A DNA stretch of 64,000 nt from RH-AL1 sp965249685 (GTDB lineage Bacteria; Pseudomonadota; Alphaproteobacteria; Rhizobiales; Beijerinckiaceae), in contig CBDFMN010000003.1 in the NCBI GenBank assembly GCA_965249685.1, positions 558,001-622,000 of the forward strand. The letters run 5' to 3'. The notes beneath the pieces were generated by a model, which did not search any database, was not told the DNA's origin, and saw only the letters and a program-made list of their open reading frames with translations. Both the position numbers and the translations under genes were made by a program. How positions within the stretch are numbered: the stretch's first letter is position 1; every line of letters starts with the position of its first letter. Below, piece by piece: positions 1-8,215 of the stretch.

Positions 1-91
1 GTCATGTGCAAACCTCAACAGACGTGCCAGGGTTTCGTCGATCGGCCGCTCCCCTCGCCGCATTGGAGGAGGGCGTCCGCGGCAATTAAGT

Positions 92-1018
92 TCAGTCGCG
101 CTCGAGATCTATCCGCGCCTGCTTGAGAGCGGCGCGCTCCTCGTCGGTCGGGGCCGGTAGGTCGAGGTCGAGGCTTTCGAGGCAATCGACGATGGCTTGG
201 ACCACGACGCAGCGGGCGAACCACTTGCGGTCGGCCGGCACCACAAACCATGGGCTGTCCCTCGTCGCCGTCGCGCAAATCGCCGCCTGGTAGGCGTCGT
301 GGTAGGCCGGCCAAAGCGCGCGGGTCTTCAGGTCGCCGACATCGAACTTCCACGTCTTCCTCGGCTCGTCGAGGCGCGCGAGCAGCCGCTTCTTCTGCTC
401 CTCGCGTCCGACGTGCAGATAGATTTTGACGATGCGCGTGCCCTCGTTGACGAGGTGCCGCTCAAAGGCGGCGATGTCGTCCAGCCGTCGCTCCCAGATC
501 GCCGGGTCTTGCGCTACACGTTTCGGCAGCCGCGCGCGGAGCAGGGTCTCCGGACGGACGCGGCCCACCACCACGTCCTCGTAATGCGAGCGGTTGAACA
601 GGCCTATCATCCCGCGAGCGGGCAGGGCGCGGGCGATGCGCCAAAGGAAGTCGTGTGCCAGCTCTTCCTCGCTGGGCACCTTGAACGAGGTGACGGAGAC
701 GCCCTGCGGGTTCACGCCGGACATGACGTGCTTGATGGTCGAATCCTTGCCCGCCGCATCCATCGCCTGCAGCACGACCAGGACGGAAGCCGTGCCCTGG
801 GCATAGAGCTTCTCCTGCAGGGCGGCGAGGCGCCGGATGCCCTGCGCGAGGAGATTTTCCGCGGCTTCCTTGACAAGGTCCTGCGGGAAAAGATCGTCGG
901 TGGCGCGCTCGGCGAGCTTGAACCCCTCGCCGGACACCACGCGGTAGCGGTCCAGCATGGCTCCGCGGAGTTGCTTGCCATCGAGCTTCGGCTCTCCGTC
1001 CTCGACGTGGCTCGACAT
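92..1018 (-). CDS. Polyphosphate kinase 2 (PPK2) family protein
   Basis: A 308-residue PPK2-family phosphotransferase, expected to move phosphate between polyphosphate and a nucleotide in the cytoplasm. A P-loop lies at about residues 84-94 (QAMDAAGKDST, Lys91) and the lid/Walker B region at about 136-149 (GLFNRSHYEDV), both typical of single-domain PPK2. The reading frame stays open a further 49 codons upstream, but I start at the ATG at 1018 because GGAG lies 10 bases before it and the family normally begins near here. The donor and acceptor (ADP, GDP or AMP) cannot be read from the sequence. It stands alone at the left edge; the 91 bases beyond its stop hold nothing I recognise. Confidence 0.9.
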   Translation of the reverse strand: MSSHVEDGEPKLDGKQLRGAMLDRYRVVSGEGFKLAERATDDLFPQDLVKEAAENLLAQGIRRLAALQEKLYAQGTASVLVVLQAMDAAGKDSTIKHVMSGVNPQGVSVTSFKVPSEEELAHDFLWRIARALPARGMIGLFNRSHYEDVVVGRVRPETLLRARLPKRVAQDPAIWERRLDDIAAFERHLVNEGTRIVKIYLHVGREEQKKRLLARLDEPRKTWKFDVGDLKTRALWPAYHDAYQAAICATATRDSPWFVVPADRKWFARCVVVQAIVDCLESLDLDLPAPTDEERAALKQARIDLERD

Positions 1019-1302
1019 GCCGCAAGATCTCCATTCGCGCTCTCCGACCGGTGTAGGACTGGTCGCGGGTGCTGTCGACCAAGTCAGGTGGTCGATGTGA
1101 CGAGTGTCCTCCCCCAACTCTTCACGGCCGTCCGGTAGGCGTCTTCGCTGCACTTGCGAAGGCAACCAAGCAATTCGGGTGGCAGTGCTTCTCCATGATC
1201 GGCCGGATCGGTGAGGGCGGACCCGGATTGCCTAGCTGCCGTGCCCATCCTAGATAGAGGCCTCATTGGCGCGCGCCGCCGACGTCGGGTAAGTGGGGCT
1301 CC

Positions 1303-1827
1303 ATGAACGCACCTGGGCTCCCAAACTCTTCGTTACCGGATGCCGCCGCCGATTGCGACGCGTTCCGGGCGGCGATGCGGCACCTCGTCGGCGGGGTGAG
1401 TATCGTCACCATGGGCGCTGGCAGCGATCGACGCGGCCTTACCGCGACGTCCGTCACCTCCTTGTCCGCCGAGCCGCCGAGCCTCATCGTCTGCATCAAG
1501 CAGACCGCTTACGGCATCCCCCTGCTGCGCAGCCACGGCCTCTTCGGTGTCAGCATTCTCGGCCATGGGCACCAGGAGATCGCCGACCGCTTCTCCGGCC
1601 GCGCGGGCGTAAGCGGCGACGACCGGTTCGCCGTCGGGGCCTGGGAGGCCCGCGCCGGCTACCCGCCGATCCTCGCCGACGCTCTGGCTTCCTTCGAATG
1701 CGAGGTCGAAGACATGATCGACCGCTTTTCCCATACGATCGTCATCGGCCGGGTCACCGAATCGCGCGCGCTTGGCGGCGAGGGCGCGCTGGTCTACTGG
1801 CGCGCTGCCTACGGCAGGGTGGAATAG
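1303..1827 (+). CDS. Flavin reductase-like domain protein
   Basis: A 174-residue protein of the flavin reductase (RutF/HpaC) family, which binds FMN or FAD and uses NAD(P)H to supply reduced flavin to a partner monooxygenase. Visible family marks are FRAAMRHLVGGVSIVT near the N-terminus, TATSVTSLSAEPPSLIVCI in the middle, and the C-terminal GRVTESR...LVYW region. No monooxygenase partner is next to it. The gene for an HI0933-like flavoprotein starts 9 bases downstream on the same strand, so the two may be cotranscribed. The physiological partner is unknown. Confidence 0.85.
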   Translation: MNAPGLPNSSLPDAAADCDAFRAAMRHLVGGVSIVTMGAGSDRRGLTATSVTSLSAEPPSLIVCIKQTAYGIPLLRSHGLFGVSILGHGHQEIADRFSGRAGVSGDDRFAVGAWEARAGYPPILADALASFECEVEDMIDRFSHTIVIGRVTESRALGGEGALVYWRAAYGRVE

Positions 1828-1836
1828 GCGAGGCGG

Positions 1837-3126
1837 GTGACGGCTGCGGTAGGGTTGGGCGTGAGCCGTCCGCGCGTAGCGGTGATCGGTGCCGGTCCGG
1901 CTGGGCTGATGGCGGCCGAAACCGCGGCGCGGTGCGGCGCTGCCGTCACAGTGTACGATCGCATGCCGACCGTCGGCCGCAAGTTCCTGCTTGCCGGCCG
2001 CGGTGGCCTCAACATCACCCATAGCGAGCCGTTCGAGGCTTTCGTCGGTCGCTACCGGGAAGCGGCTTCCGCTCTCAGCCCGATCCTGCGGCGTTGGACT
2101 CCGGACGACTTGCGCGCCTGGTGCGCGGCTCTGGGCCAACCGACGTCGGTCGGCTCGAGCGGCCGGGTCTTTCCCGCGGCGTTCAAGACCTCGCCGCTGC
2201 TGCGCGCCTGGCTGCGTCGCCTCGACGAGGAGGGCGTCGCCTTCGCGCCGCGCCACCATTGGCTCGGATGGGACCAGGCCGGACGCCTGCTGATGCGGAC
2301 GCCGACGGGCACCGCGACGATCGAGGTCGAGGCGACAGTGCTCGCGCTCGGCGGCGCAAGTTGGCCGCAACTCGGCTCCGATGGGCGCTGGGTCGAGCTG
2401 CTGCGCGACGACGGCGCGGCGGTTGCGGCCCTCGCCCCCGCCAATTGCGGCTTCGCCGTCGCCTGGTCCGACCGCTTCCGCGCGCGCTTTGAAGGGCAGC
2501 CCCTCAAAAATATCGCGCTTCGCTTCGGTGCCGAGATCGTCCGCGGCGAGGTGCTCGTGACCCGTGCCGGGCTCGAGGGCGGCGCGCTCTATGGCCTCTC
2601 CGGCCCGTTGCGCGACGCGGTGGCCCGCGATGGCGAAGCCATTTTGTACGTGGCGCTGAAGCCGGACGTGCCGGTCGCTGCCCTGGCGACGCGTTGGGGC
2701 CAGCGGTCGCCAAAGCCGTCCCTGGCGACCAGCCTGCGCAAGGCGCTGCACCTGTCGCCGGTCGCGGCCGCCCTCCTGCGCGAGGTCGAGCCGCGTCTGC
2801 CCGCGCGCCTCGCTGCGATGGACCCCGCCGGGCTGGCGGCACTGGTCAATGCCGTACCGCTCCGGCTCGGCGCAGCGCGGCCAATCGCCGAGGCGATCTC
2901 CTGCGCCGGCGGCGTCCGCTTCGCGGCGCTCGACGCCGACCTGATGCTGAAGCACCGTCCCGGTACCTTCGTCGCCGGCGAGATGCTCGATTGGGAGGCG
3001 CCGACGGGCGGCTACCTGCTGCAGGCCTGTTTCGCAACCGGCGCCGCGGCCGGCGCAGCCGCCCTGGCGTGGCTTGATGCGGGTCCGGCGGTCATGTCGC
3101 GATCGGCAGGGCCGTCTCGGTCTTGA
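1837..3126 (+). CDS. HI0933-like NAD(P)/FAD-dependent flavoprotein
   Basis: A 429-residue flavoprotein of the HI0933-like/BaiN family; the subgroup resembles the alphaproteobacterial TIGR03862-type members. The dinucleotide-binding loop GAGPAG is at residues 18-23 and the family motif GRKFLLAGRGGLN at about 49-61; the C-terminal half ends with the FAD-contacting region EMLDWEAPTGGYLLQ. Members are oxidoreductases whose substrates are mostly unknown. The frame opens with GTG at 1837; a second GTG at 1861, just before the Rossmann strand and preceded by AGGG, is an equally good start. Its 3' end runs 35 bases into the 3' end of the opposite-strand Lrp-type regulator. Confidence 0.82.
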   Translation: MTAAVGLGVSRPRVAVIGAGPAGLMAAETAARCGAAVTVYDRMPTVGRKFLLAGRGGLNITHSEPFEAFVGRYREAASALSPILRRWTPDDLRAWCAALGQPTSVGSSGRVFPAAFKTSPLLRAWLRRLDEEGVAFAPRHHWLGWDQAGRLLMRTPTGTATIEVEATVLALGGASWPQLGSDGRWVELLRDDGAAVAALAPANCGFAVAWSDRFRARFEGQPLKNIALRFGAEIVRGEVLVTRAGLEGGALYGLSGPLRDAVARDGEAILYVALKPDVPVAALATRWGQRSPKPSLATSLRKALHLSPVAAALLREVEPRLPARLAAMDPAGLAALVNAVPLRLGAARPIAEAISCAGGVRFAALDADLMLKHRPGTFVAGEMLDWEAPTGGYLLQACFATGAAAGAAALAWLDAGPAVMSRSAGPSRS

Positions 3127-3565
3127 TGCCCTCAAGCGCGAAACGCGACTTCACGCTCTTCAGCGGCGCCAGCGCGGTGAGCCGCTTGTAGAAGCCGTCG
3201 TAGGCGGCCGTATCCGGCACGACGACGCGCAGCATGTAGTCCACGTCGCCGGCCATGCGGTAGAAATCCATCACCTCGCGCATCGCGGTGACGTCGGCGG
3301 CGAACCGCGCCTGCGCTTCCGCCAGATGTTCGCCGACCTCGATGGTGACGAAGACGGTGATGCCGAGGCCGAGCTTGGCGGCGTCAAGGATCGCTACGCG
3401 ACGCTTGATGTAGCCGTCCGTCTCCAGCCGCTGAAGGCGCTTCCAGCACGGCGTCTGCGACAGGCCGACCCGATGCGCGATCTCACCGATCGCCAGCGAC
3501 GTGTCGACCTGCACGATCTGGAGGATGCGCTTGTCGATGGCGTCGAGCGCTTTGATGTCGGGCAT
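3092..3565 (-). CDS. Lrp/AsnC family transcriptional regulator
   Basis: A 157-residue Lrp/AsnC regulator. Residues 4-60 form the winged helix-turn-helix (DKRILQIVQ, then GLSQTPCWKRLQRLE) and residues 65-150 the RAM/AsnC ligand-binding domain (VTIEVGEHL, AGDVDYMLRVV). These proteins sense amino acids or related metabolites and often control a divergent neighbour. Here the divergent neighbour, 410 bases away, is the hprA-mtkA-mtkB-mcl operon, making it a natural candidate regulator of serine-cycle genes; that link is inference. The frame is open far upstream, but the ATG at 3565 gives the family's usual N-terminus. Its end overlaps the convergent flavoprotein gene by 35 bases. Confidence 0.9.
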   Translation of the reverse strand: MPDIKALDAIDKRILQIVQVDTSLAIGEIAHRVGLSQTPCWKRLQRLETDGYIKRRVAILDAAKLGLGITVFVTIEVGEHLAEAQARFAADVTAMREVMDFYRMAGDVDYMLRVVVPDTAAYDGFYKRLTALAPLKSVKSRFALEGIKTETALPIAT

Positions 3566-3975
3566 GTACGACTTGGGTCCGGGCGCGGGCTCGTGGGGCG
3601 GCCGCACAGGTGTCGGAAAAACCGTCACGCGCGTCAACCCGGTCCATATCTCGCCGGTGCGCGGCACCGTGCCGTCCCGTCTCCGGCAACTCGCCGAAAG
3701 TGAGACCTGCTCTTCTGCAGCGGCTTGGCGGCGCGGGACCATGGGGCGAAGCGCTTGCGGAGTGGCGGCGCCGGTAAATTTCGTCGGGTGCGGCCAAAAA
3801 TTATTTGCCCATGTCGCCACCTTTGGCCGCTTGCCTCCATTCCGCTTCTCCGCCACGGTTTGCCGAGCGGCTAAGCCCTCCGTCGAGAGCTTGCGCGACC
3901 CGCTGTCGCGCCGTATGCGGCGGTTGCGACCGGGCCGCAAGCCCTCCATTCTATGCTCATCGTCAGGACCGCGTT
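3566..3975. promoter_or_regulatory. Divergent intergenic region between the Lrp-type regulator and hprA
   Basis: These 410 bases separate two divergent genes and should hold both promoters. I find no supported gene here. The only marked feature is an AT-rich patch at about 3774-3809 (TAAATTT ... AAAAATTATTTG) in otherwise GC-rich DNA, roughly 210 bases from the regulator start and 165 from hprA. Lrp-type proteins prefer AT-rich, bendable sites, so this is a plausible binding region, but no clear repeat supports it. Confidence 0.4.
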
Positions 3976-4914
3976 ATGCAGCAATCGATCGTCTTCCTGG
4001 ATCGCGAGACACTCGGCGCGACCGTTCGGAAGCCGGCCTTCGACCACCGCTATGTGGAGCATGACAGGACGGCACCGGAGCAGATCGTCGAGCGGTTGCG
4101 CGAAGCCACCGTCTGTATCACCAACAAGGTGCCGATGCGCGCCGATACCCTGGCAGCGCTGCCGAACCTGAAGCTCATCGCCGTGGCGGCGACCGGCACG
4201 GACATCGTCGACAAGGCCGCCGCCAAAGAGCGCGGCATCGCGGTCGTCAACATCCGCAACTACGCCTTCAACACCGTGCCCGAACATGTCGTCGCGTTGA
4301 TGTTCGCGCTCCGGCGCAACCTGCTCGCCTATGCCCGCGACGTGCAGGAGGGTGTCTGGACGCGGTCCCCGCAATTCTGCTTCCTCGACCATGACATCCA
4401 TGACATCGCCGGCTCGACCATGGGCATCGTCGGCTTCGGCGCCATCGGCAAGTCGATTGGTAGACGGGCTGAAGCGCTCGGCATGAAGGTGCTGGGCTAC
4501 GACGCGTTCCCGCAGGAAGGGCTCGTGGACTTCGCGACCATCCTGCGTGAATGCGACGTCATCACCCTTCACGCGCCGCTGACGCCAGAGACCCGCAACA
4601 TGATCGGAGCGGCCGAACTCAAGGCGATGAAGAAGAGCGCCATTCTTATCAACACCGCGCGGGGCGGCCTCGTCGACGAGGCGGCGTTGGCGGCGGCGCT
4701 GAAGGCCGGCGAGATCGCGGGCGCCGGTTTCGACGTCCTGACGCAGGAACCGCCGACGAACGGCAATCCGTTGCTCGACCTTGGCATCCCCAACCTCATC
4801 CTGACGCCGCACGTCGCGTGGGCGAGTCGGGAGGCGATGCAGATCCTGTCCGACCAACTCGTCGAAAACATCGAGCTGTTCGTCGGCGGTACGCCGCGCC
4901 ACGTGGTGGAATAG
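3976..4914 (+). CDS. hprA: Hydroxypyruvate reductase (D-2-hydroxyacid dehydrogenase)
   Basis: A 312-residue NAD(P)H-dependent D-2-hydroxyacid dehydrogenase, very similar along its whole length to HprA of Methylobacterium, which reduces hydroxypyruvate to D-glycerate in the serine cycle. The nucleotide-binding loop GFGAIG is at residues 153-158. The catalytic set is complete: Arg229 (NTARGG), Glu258 (QEPP) and His279 (TPHVAW). The start at ATG 3976 matches the family; longer upstream frames add only low-complexity sequence. It is the first gene of hprA-mtkA-mtkB-mcl, about 100 bases before mtkA. Glyoxylate reduction is a known side activity of this family. Confidence 0.93.
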   Translation: MQQSIVFLDRETLGATVRKPAFDHRYVEHDRTAPEQIVERLREATVCITNKVPMRADTLAALPNLKLIAVAATGTDIVDKAAAKERGIAVVNIRNYAFNTVPEHVVALMFALRRNLLAYARDVQEGVWTRSPQFCFLDHDIHDIAGSTMGIVGFGAIGKSIGRRAEALGMKVLGYDAFPQEGLVDFATILRECDVITLHAPLTPETRNMIGAAELKAMKKSAILINTARGGLVDEAALAAALKAGEIAGAGFDVLTQEPPTNGNPLLDLGIPNLILTPHVAWASREAMQILSDQLVENIELFVGGTPRHVVE

Positions 4915-5017
4915 GCGGCGCCAGCCTACCAAGACGCGGCGCCGGCCCACTCGCCGGTACCGCACTCCGAGGCAACAGGCCAGAGGCCGGCTCGGCAACG
5001 CTTATGGAGGGAACGCC

Positions 5018-6196
5018 GTGGATATTCACGAATATCAGGCCAAGGACATCTTGCGCAAAGCCGGCGTCGCGTTGCCGCGCGGTGCCGTCGCCTTCAGCGC
5101 GGAACAGGCCGTCTACGCCGCCACGGAACTCGGCGGATGGCGCTGGGTCGTCAAGGCGCAGGTGCATGCCGGTGCGCGCGGCAAGGCGGGCGGCATTAAA
5201 CTATGCCAAACGTACCACGAGGTGCGCGACGCGGCCGAATCCATGCTCGGCAAGACCCTGGTGACCCATCAGACCGGCCCCGCCGGCAAACCCGTGCAGC
5301 GCGTCTATGTGGAGGTCGCCGACCCCTTCCAGAAAGAGTTTTACCTTGGCTTCGTCCTCGACCGGAAGGTCGAGCGCGTCCGCGTCATCGCCTCGCGGGA
5401 AGGCGGCATGGAGATCGAGCAGATCGCGGCGGAGAAGGCCGACAGCCTCATCCAAGTCATCGTCGAGCCCGCGGTCGGCATGCAGCAGTTCGAGGCGCGC
5501 GAGATCGCGTTTCGCCTCGGGCTCGGGGCGAAGCAGGTGCAGAGCGCCGTGCAGACCATCCTGGGCTGCTACCGCGCCTTCCGCGATCACGACGCGACCA
5601 TGCTGGAGATCAACCCGCTCGTCGTGACGGAAGACGGCCGGGTCGTCGCCCTCGACGCCAAGATGTCGTTCGACGACAACGCCATGTTTCGCCAACGCAA
5701 GATCGCCGACATGCACGATCCCGCGCAGGAGGATCCGCGCGAGGCGCAGGCGGCCGAGCACCAACTGAACTACGTCGGCCTGGAGGGCACCATCGGCTGC
5801 ATCGTCAACGGGGCGGGTCTCGCCATGGCGACGATGGACATGATCAAATACGCGGGGGGCGAGCCGGCCAACTTCCTCGACGTCGGCGGCGGCGCCTCGG
5901 CCGAGCGCGTCGCCACCGCGTTCCGCCTGGTCCTCTCCGACCCCAACGTGAACGTCGTGCTCGTCAACATCTTCGCCGGCATCAACCGCTGCGACTGGGT
6001 GGCGGACGGCATCGTCAAGGCGGTGCGGGAGGCCAAGATCGCCGTGCCTCTGGTCGTACGGCTCGCCGGCACGAACGTGGAGGCCGGCCGCGTGATCCTG
6101 CGCGACAGCGGCATCGACCTGCACACGGCCGAAAGCCTGACGGAGGCCGCACGCCTCGCGGTCGAGGTGTCGAAGAGCCGCCACGCGGCAGCCTGA
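5018..6196 (+). CDS. mtkA: Malate-CoA ligase (malate thiokinase) beta subunit
   Basis: A 392-residue ATP-grasp subunit of malate thiokinase, which with MtkB makes L-malyl-CoA from malate, CoA and ATP. It opens with the family signature DIHEYQAKDIL and carries the ATP-grasp fold in its first half (VKAQVHAGARGKAGG at about residues 47-61). The C-terminal CoA-ligase domain includes CIVNGAGLAMATMD and LDVGGGAS. Close similarity to Methylobacterium MtkA, and the mcl gene downstream, argue for malate rather than succinate as substrate. The start is GTG at 5018, with a strong GGAGGG 6 bases upstream. mtkB follows after 11 bases. Confidence 0.95.
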   Translation: MDIHEYQAKDILRKAGVALPRGAVAFSAEQAVYAATELGGWRWVVKAQVHAGARGKAGGIKLCQTYHEVRDAAESMLGKTLVTHQTGPAGKPVQRVYVEVADPFQKEFYLGFVLDRKVERVRVIASREGGMEIEQIAAEKADSLIQVIVEPAVGMQQFEAREIAFRLGLGAKQVQSAVQTILGCYRAFRDHDATMLEINPLVVTEDGRVVALDAKMSFDDNAMFRQRKIADMHDPAQEDPREAQAAEHQLNYVGLEGTIGCIVNGAGLAMATMDMIKYAGGEPANFLDVGGGASAERVATAFRLVLSDPNVNVVLVNIFAGINRCDWVADGIVKAVREAKIAVPLVVRLAGTNVEAGRVILRDSGIDLHTAESLTEAARLAVEVSKSRHAAA

Positions 6197-6207
6197 GGAG
6201 GCCGGAC

Positions 6208-7107
6208 ATGAGCATTCTGATCAACCGCGCGACGAAGATCCTCATCCAGGGGTTCACCGGCGACAAGGGTACGTTCCACGGTCGCGAGGCCATCGAGTAC
6301 GGCACGAACGTCGTCGGCGGCGTCACGCCCGGCAAGGGCGGCCAGCGCCATCTCGACCGGCCGGTGTTCAACACGGTCAAGGAGGCCGTGGCGGAGACGG
6401 GGGCCGAGGCCTCCATCACCTTCGTCGCGCCGCCTTTCTGCGCCGACGCCATCATGGAAGGAGCGGATGCCGGCCTCAAACTGATCTGCGCCATCACCGA
6501 CGGTATCCCGGCCCAGGACATGATGCGGGTGAAGCTCTACCTGCGCCGTTTTCCCAAGGATCGCCGCACGCTCCTGGTCGGCCCGAACTGCGCCGGCATC
6601 ATCAGCCCCGGCGAGGCGATGCTCGGCATCATGCCGGCTCATATCTATGCCAGGGGCACGGTGGGCGTCGTGTCGCGTTCCGGCACGCTCGGCTACGAGG
6701 CGGCCGAACAGCTAAAGGCGCTCGGCCTCGGCATCTCGACCAGCGTCGGCATCGGCGGCGACCCCATCAACGGCTCGTCCTTCGTCGACCACCTCGAATT
6801 GTTCGAACGCGATCCCGAGACCCAGGCCGTGCTGATGATCGGCGAGATCGGCGGCCCGCAGGAGGCGGAAGCCTCGGCCTGGATCCAGACGAACATGACC
6901 AAGCCGGTGGTCGGCTACGTCGCCGGGCTGACCGCGCCGAAGGGCCGGCGTATGGGCCATGCCGGTGCGATCATCTCCGGCGAGGGCGACAGCGCCAAGG
7001 AGAAGGCGGAGATCATGCAGAGTTACGGCCTCATCGTCGCGCCTAGTCCGGGCGAACTCGGCGCCACCATGGCGCGCGTACTCGCGGACCATCGCAAGGC
7101 GGCCTGA
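6208..7107 (+). CDS. mtkB: Malate-CoA ligase (malate thiokinase) alpha subunit
   Basis: A 299-residue alpha subunit of malate thiokinase, carrying the CoA-binding Rossmann domain (ILIQGFTGDKGTFHG near residues 12-25) and the phospho-histidine loop (RMGHAGAIISG, His251). In this family the histidine relays phosphate between ATP and the acyl group. GGAGG lies 6 bases before the ATG, and mtkA ends 11 bases upstream, so the two subunits are translationally close. Succinyl-CoA synthetase alpha is the main alternative identity, but the whole operon fits the malate enzyme better. Confidence 0.95.
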   Translation: MSILINRATKILIQGFTGDKGTFHGREAIEYGTNVVGGVTPGKGGQRHLDRPVFNTVKEAVAETGAEASITFVAPPFCADAIMEGADAGLKLICAITDGIPAQDMMRVKLYLRRFPKDRRTLLVGPNCAGIISPGEAMLGIMPAHIYARGTVGVVSRSGTLGYEAAEQLKALGLGISTSVGIGGDPINGSSFVDHLELFERDPETQAVLMIGEIGGPQEAEASAWIQTNMTKPVVGYVAGLTAPKGRRMGHAGAIISGEGDSAKEKAEIMQSYGLIVAPSPGELGATMARVLADHRKAA

Positions 7108-7113
7108 TCCCTT

Positions 7114-7130
7114 CTCCCGCGTCGCGGGAG
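7114..7130. repeat. Perfect palindrome between mtkB and mcl
   Basis: An 8-base arm CTCCCGCG, one central T, and the exact complement CGCGGGAG sit 7 bases after the mtkB stop. The RNA would fold as a GC-rich hairpin with no U-tract after it, so it looks more like an mRNA stability or processing element than a terminator. The mcl ribosome binding site (GGAG) follows 17 bases later. Confidence 0.6.
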
Positions 7131-7154
7131 GCGGACCTCACCTCGGAGTAACCC

Positions 7155-8129
7155 ATGAGCTTCACGTTGATCGATCAGGCGACCCCGCGGCTGCACCGTT
7201 CCGAGTTGGCGGTGCCCGGCTCCAACACCGCGCTGTTCGAGAAGGCGGCGAAGAGCGAGGCGGACGTCATCTTCCTCGACTGCGAGGACGCGGTCGCACC
7301 CGACGACAAGGAGCGCGCGCGCGCCAACATCGTGCAGGGCCTCAACGAGGTGGACTGGGGCACCAAGACGATGATGGTGCGCATCAACGGCCTCGACACG
7401 CATTATATGTATCGCGACGTGATCGACATCGTCGAAGCCTGTCCCCGCCTCGACATGATCCTTATTCCCAAAGTCGGCACCGCACAGGACATCTATGGCG
7501 TCGACATGCTGGTGACGCAGATCGAGGCAGCCAAGAAACGCACGAAGCGGGTCGGTTTCGAGATCCTCATCGAGACGGCGCTGGGTATGGCCAACGTGGA
7601 GGCGATCGCGCAGAGTTCGCGCCGCAACGAGGCTATGAGCTTTGGCGTCGCCGACTATGCTGCAAGCACGCGCGCGCGCACGACGGTGATCGGCGGCGTG
7701 CACCCGGAGTACGGCGTGCTGACCGACAAGGATGAGGACGGCAATCGCGCGTACCATTGGGCCGACCCGTGGATTTATGCGCAAAGCCGCATGATGGTCG
7801 CCTGTCGCGCGTACGGCCTGCGCCCGATCGATGGGCCGTTTGGCGATTTCAACGATCCGGAAGGCTACAAGGCCGCCTCACGCCGCGCCGCCGTTCTCGG
7901 GTACGAGGGCAAGTGGGCGATCCACCCGAGCCAGATCGCGCTCGCCAACGGGATCTACTCGCCTTCGGCGGAGGAGGTCACCAAGGCGCGGCGCATCCTC
8001 GAGGCGATGCAGCAGGCGGCGCGCGAGGGCCGCGGCGCGGTCTCGCTCGACGGCCGCCTCATCGACATCGCCAGCATCCGCATGGCGGAGGCGCTGATCG
8101 CCAAGGCCGACACGATCCCAGCGGCGTAG
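7155..8129 (+). CDS. mcl: L-malyl-CoA/beta-methylmalyl-CoA lyase (HpcH/HpaI family)
   Basis: A 324-residue HpcH/HpaI-type lyase that cleaves malyl-CoA into glyoxylate and acetyl-CoA, closing the serine cycle. Its sequence is near-colinear with the Methylobacterium malyl-CoA lyase. Visible active-site elements are FLDCEDAVAPDDK at about residues 40-52, Arg76 (VRINGLDTH), the metal ligand Glu140 (ILIETALG) and FGVADY with Asp167. GGAG lies 6 bases before the ATG. In Methylobacterium extorquens ppc sits between mtkB and this gene; here only 47 bases with a palindrome are present. Confidence 0.95.
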   Translation: MSFTLIDQATPRLHRSELAVPGSNTALFEKAAKSEADVIFLDCEDAVAPDDKERARANIVQGLNEVDWGTKTMMVRINGLDTHYMYRDVIDIVEACPRLDMILIPKVGTAQDIYGVDMLVTQIEAAKKRTKRVGFEILIETALGMANVEAIAQSSRRNEAMSFGVADYAASTRARTTVIGGVHPEYGVLTDKDEDGNRAYHWADPWIYAQSRMMVACRAYGLRPIDGPFGDFNDPEGYKAASRRAAVLGYEGKWAIHPSQIALANGIYSPSAEEVTKARRILEAMQQAAREGRGAVSLDGRLIDIASIRMAEALIAKADTIPAA

Positions 8130-8159
8130 AAGGCGGCCGATCGACCGGCGGCAGCAAAA

Positions 8160-8185
8160 AAGCCCGCCCGGGTTGGGGCGGGCTT
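8160..8185 (-). terminator. Rho-independent terminator between mcl and the His/Met-rich gene
   Basis: AAGCCCGCCC (8160-8169) pairs perfectly with GGGCGGGCTT (8176-8185) around a 6-base loop. On the minus strand the stem is followed at once by a run of T (the A-run at 8156-8161 on the plus strand), so it best terminates the minus-strand gene ending at 8216. The stem may also stop plus-strand mcl transcripts. Confidence 0.82.
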
Positions 8186-8215
8186 CTGGTAACGAACGTC
8201 GCCGGCGCGCCGTTC

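Noticed and set aside
197..1138. Long plus-strand open frame opposite the PPK2 gene
   Set aside because: It is a mirror of the PPK2 coding strand in GC-rich DNA; the minus-strand protein has all family motifs, the plus-strand one has none.
1333..3135. 600-codon minus-strand open frame across the flavin reductase and flavoprotein genes
   Set aside because: Arg/Gly/Ala-rich composition with no domain, opposite two well-supported genes; an effect of high GC content.
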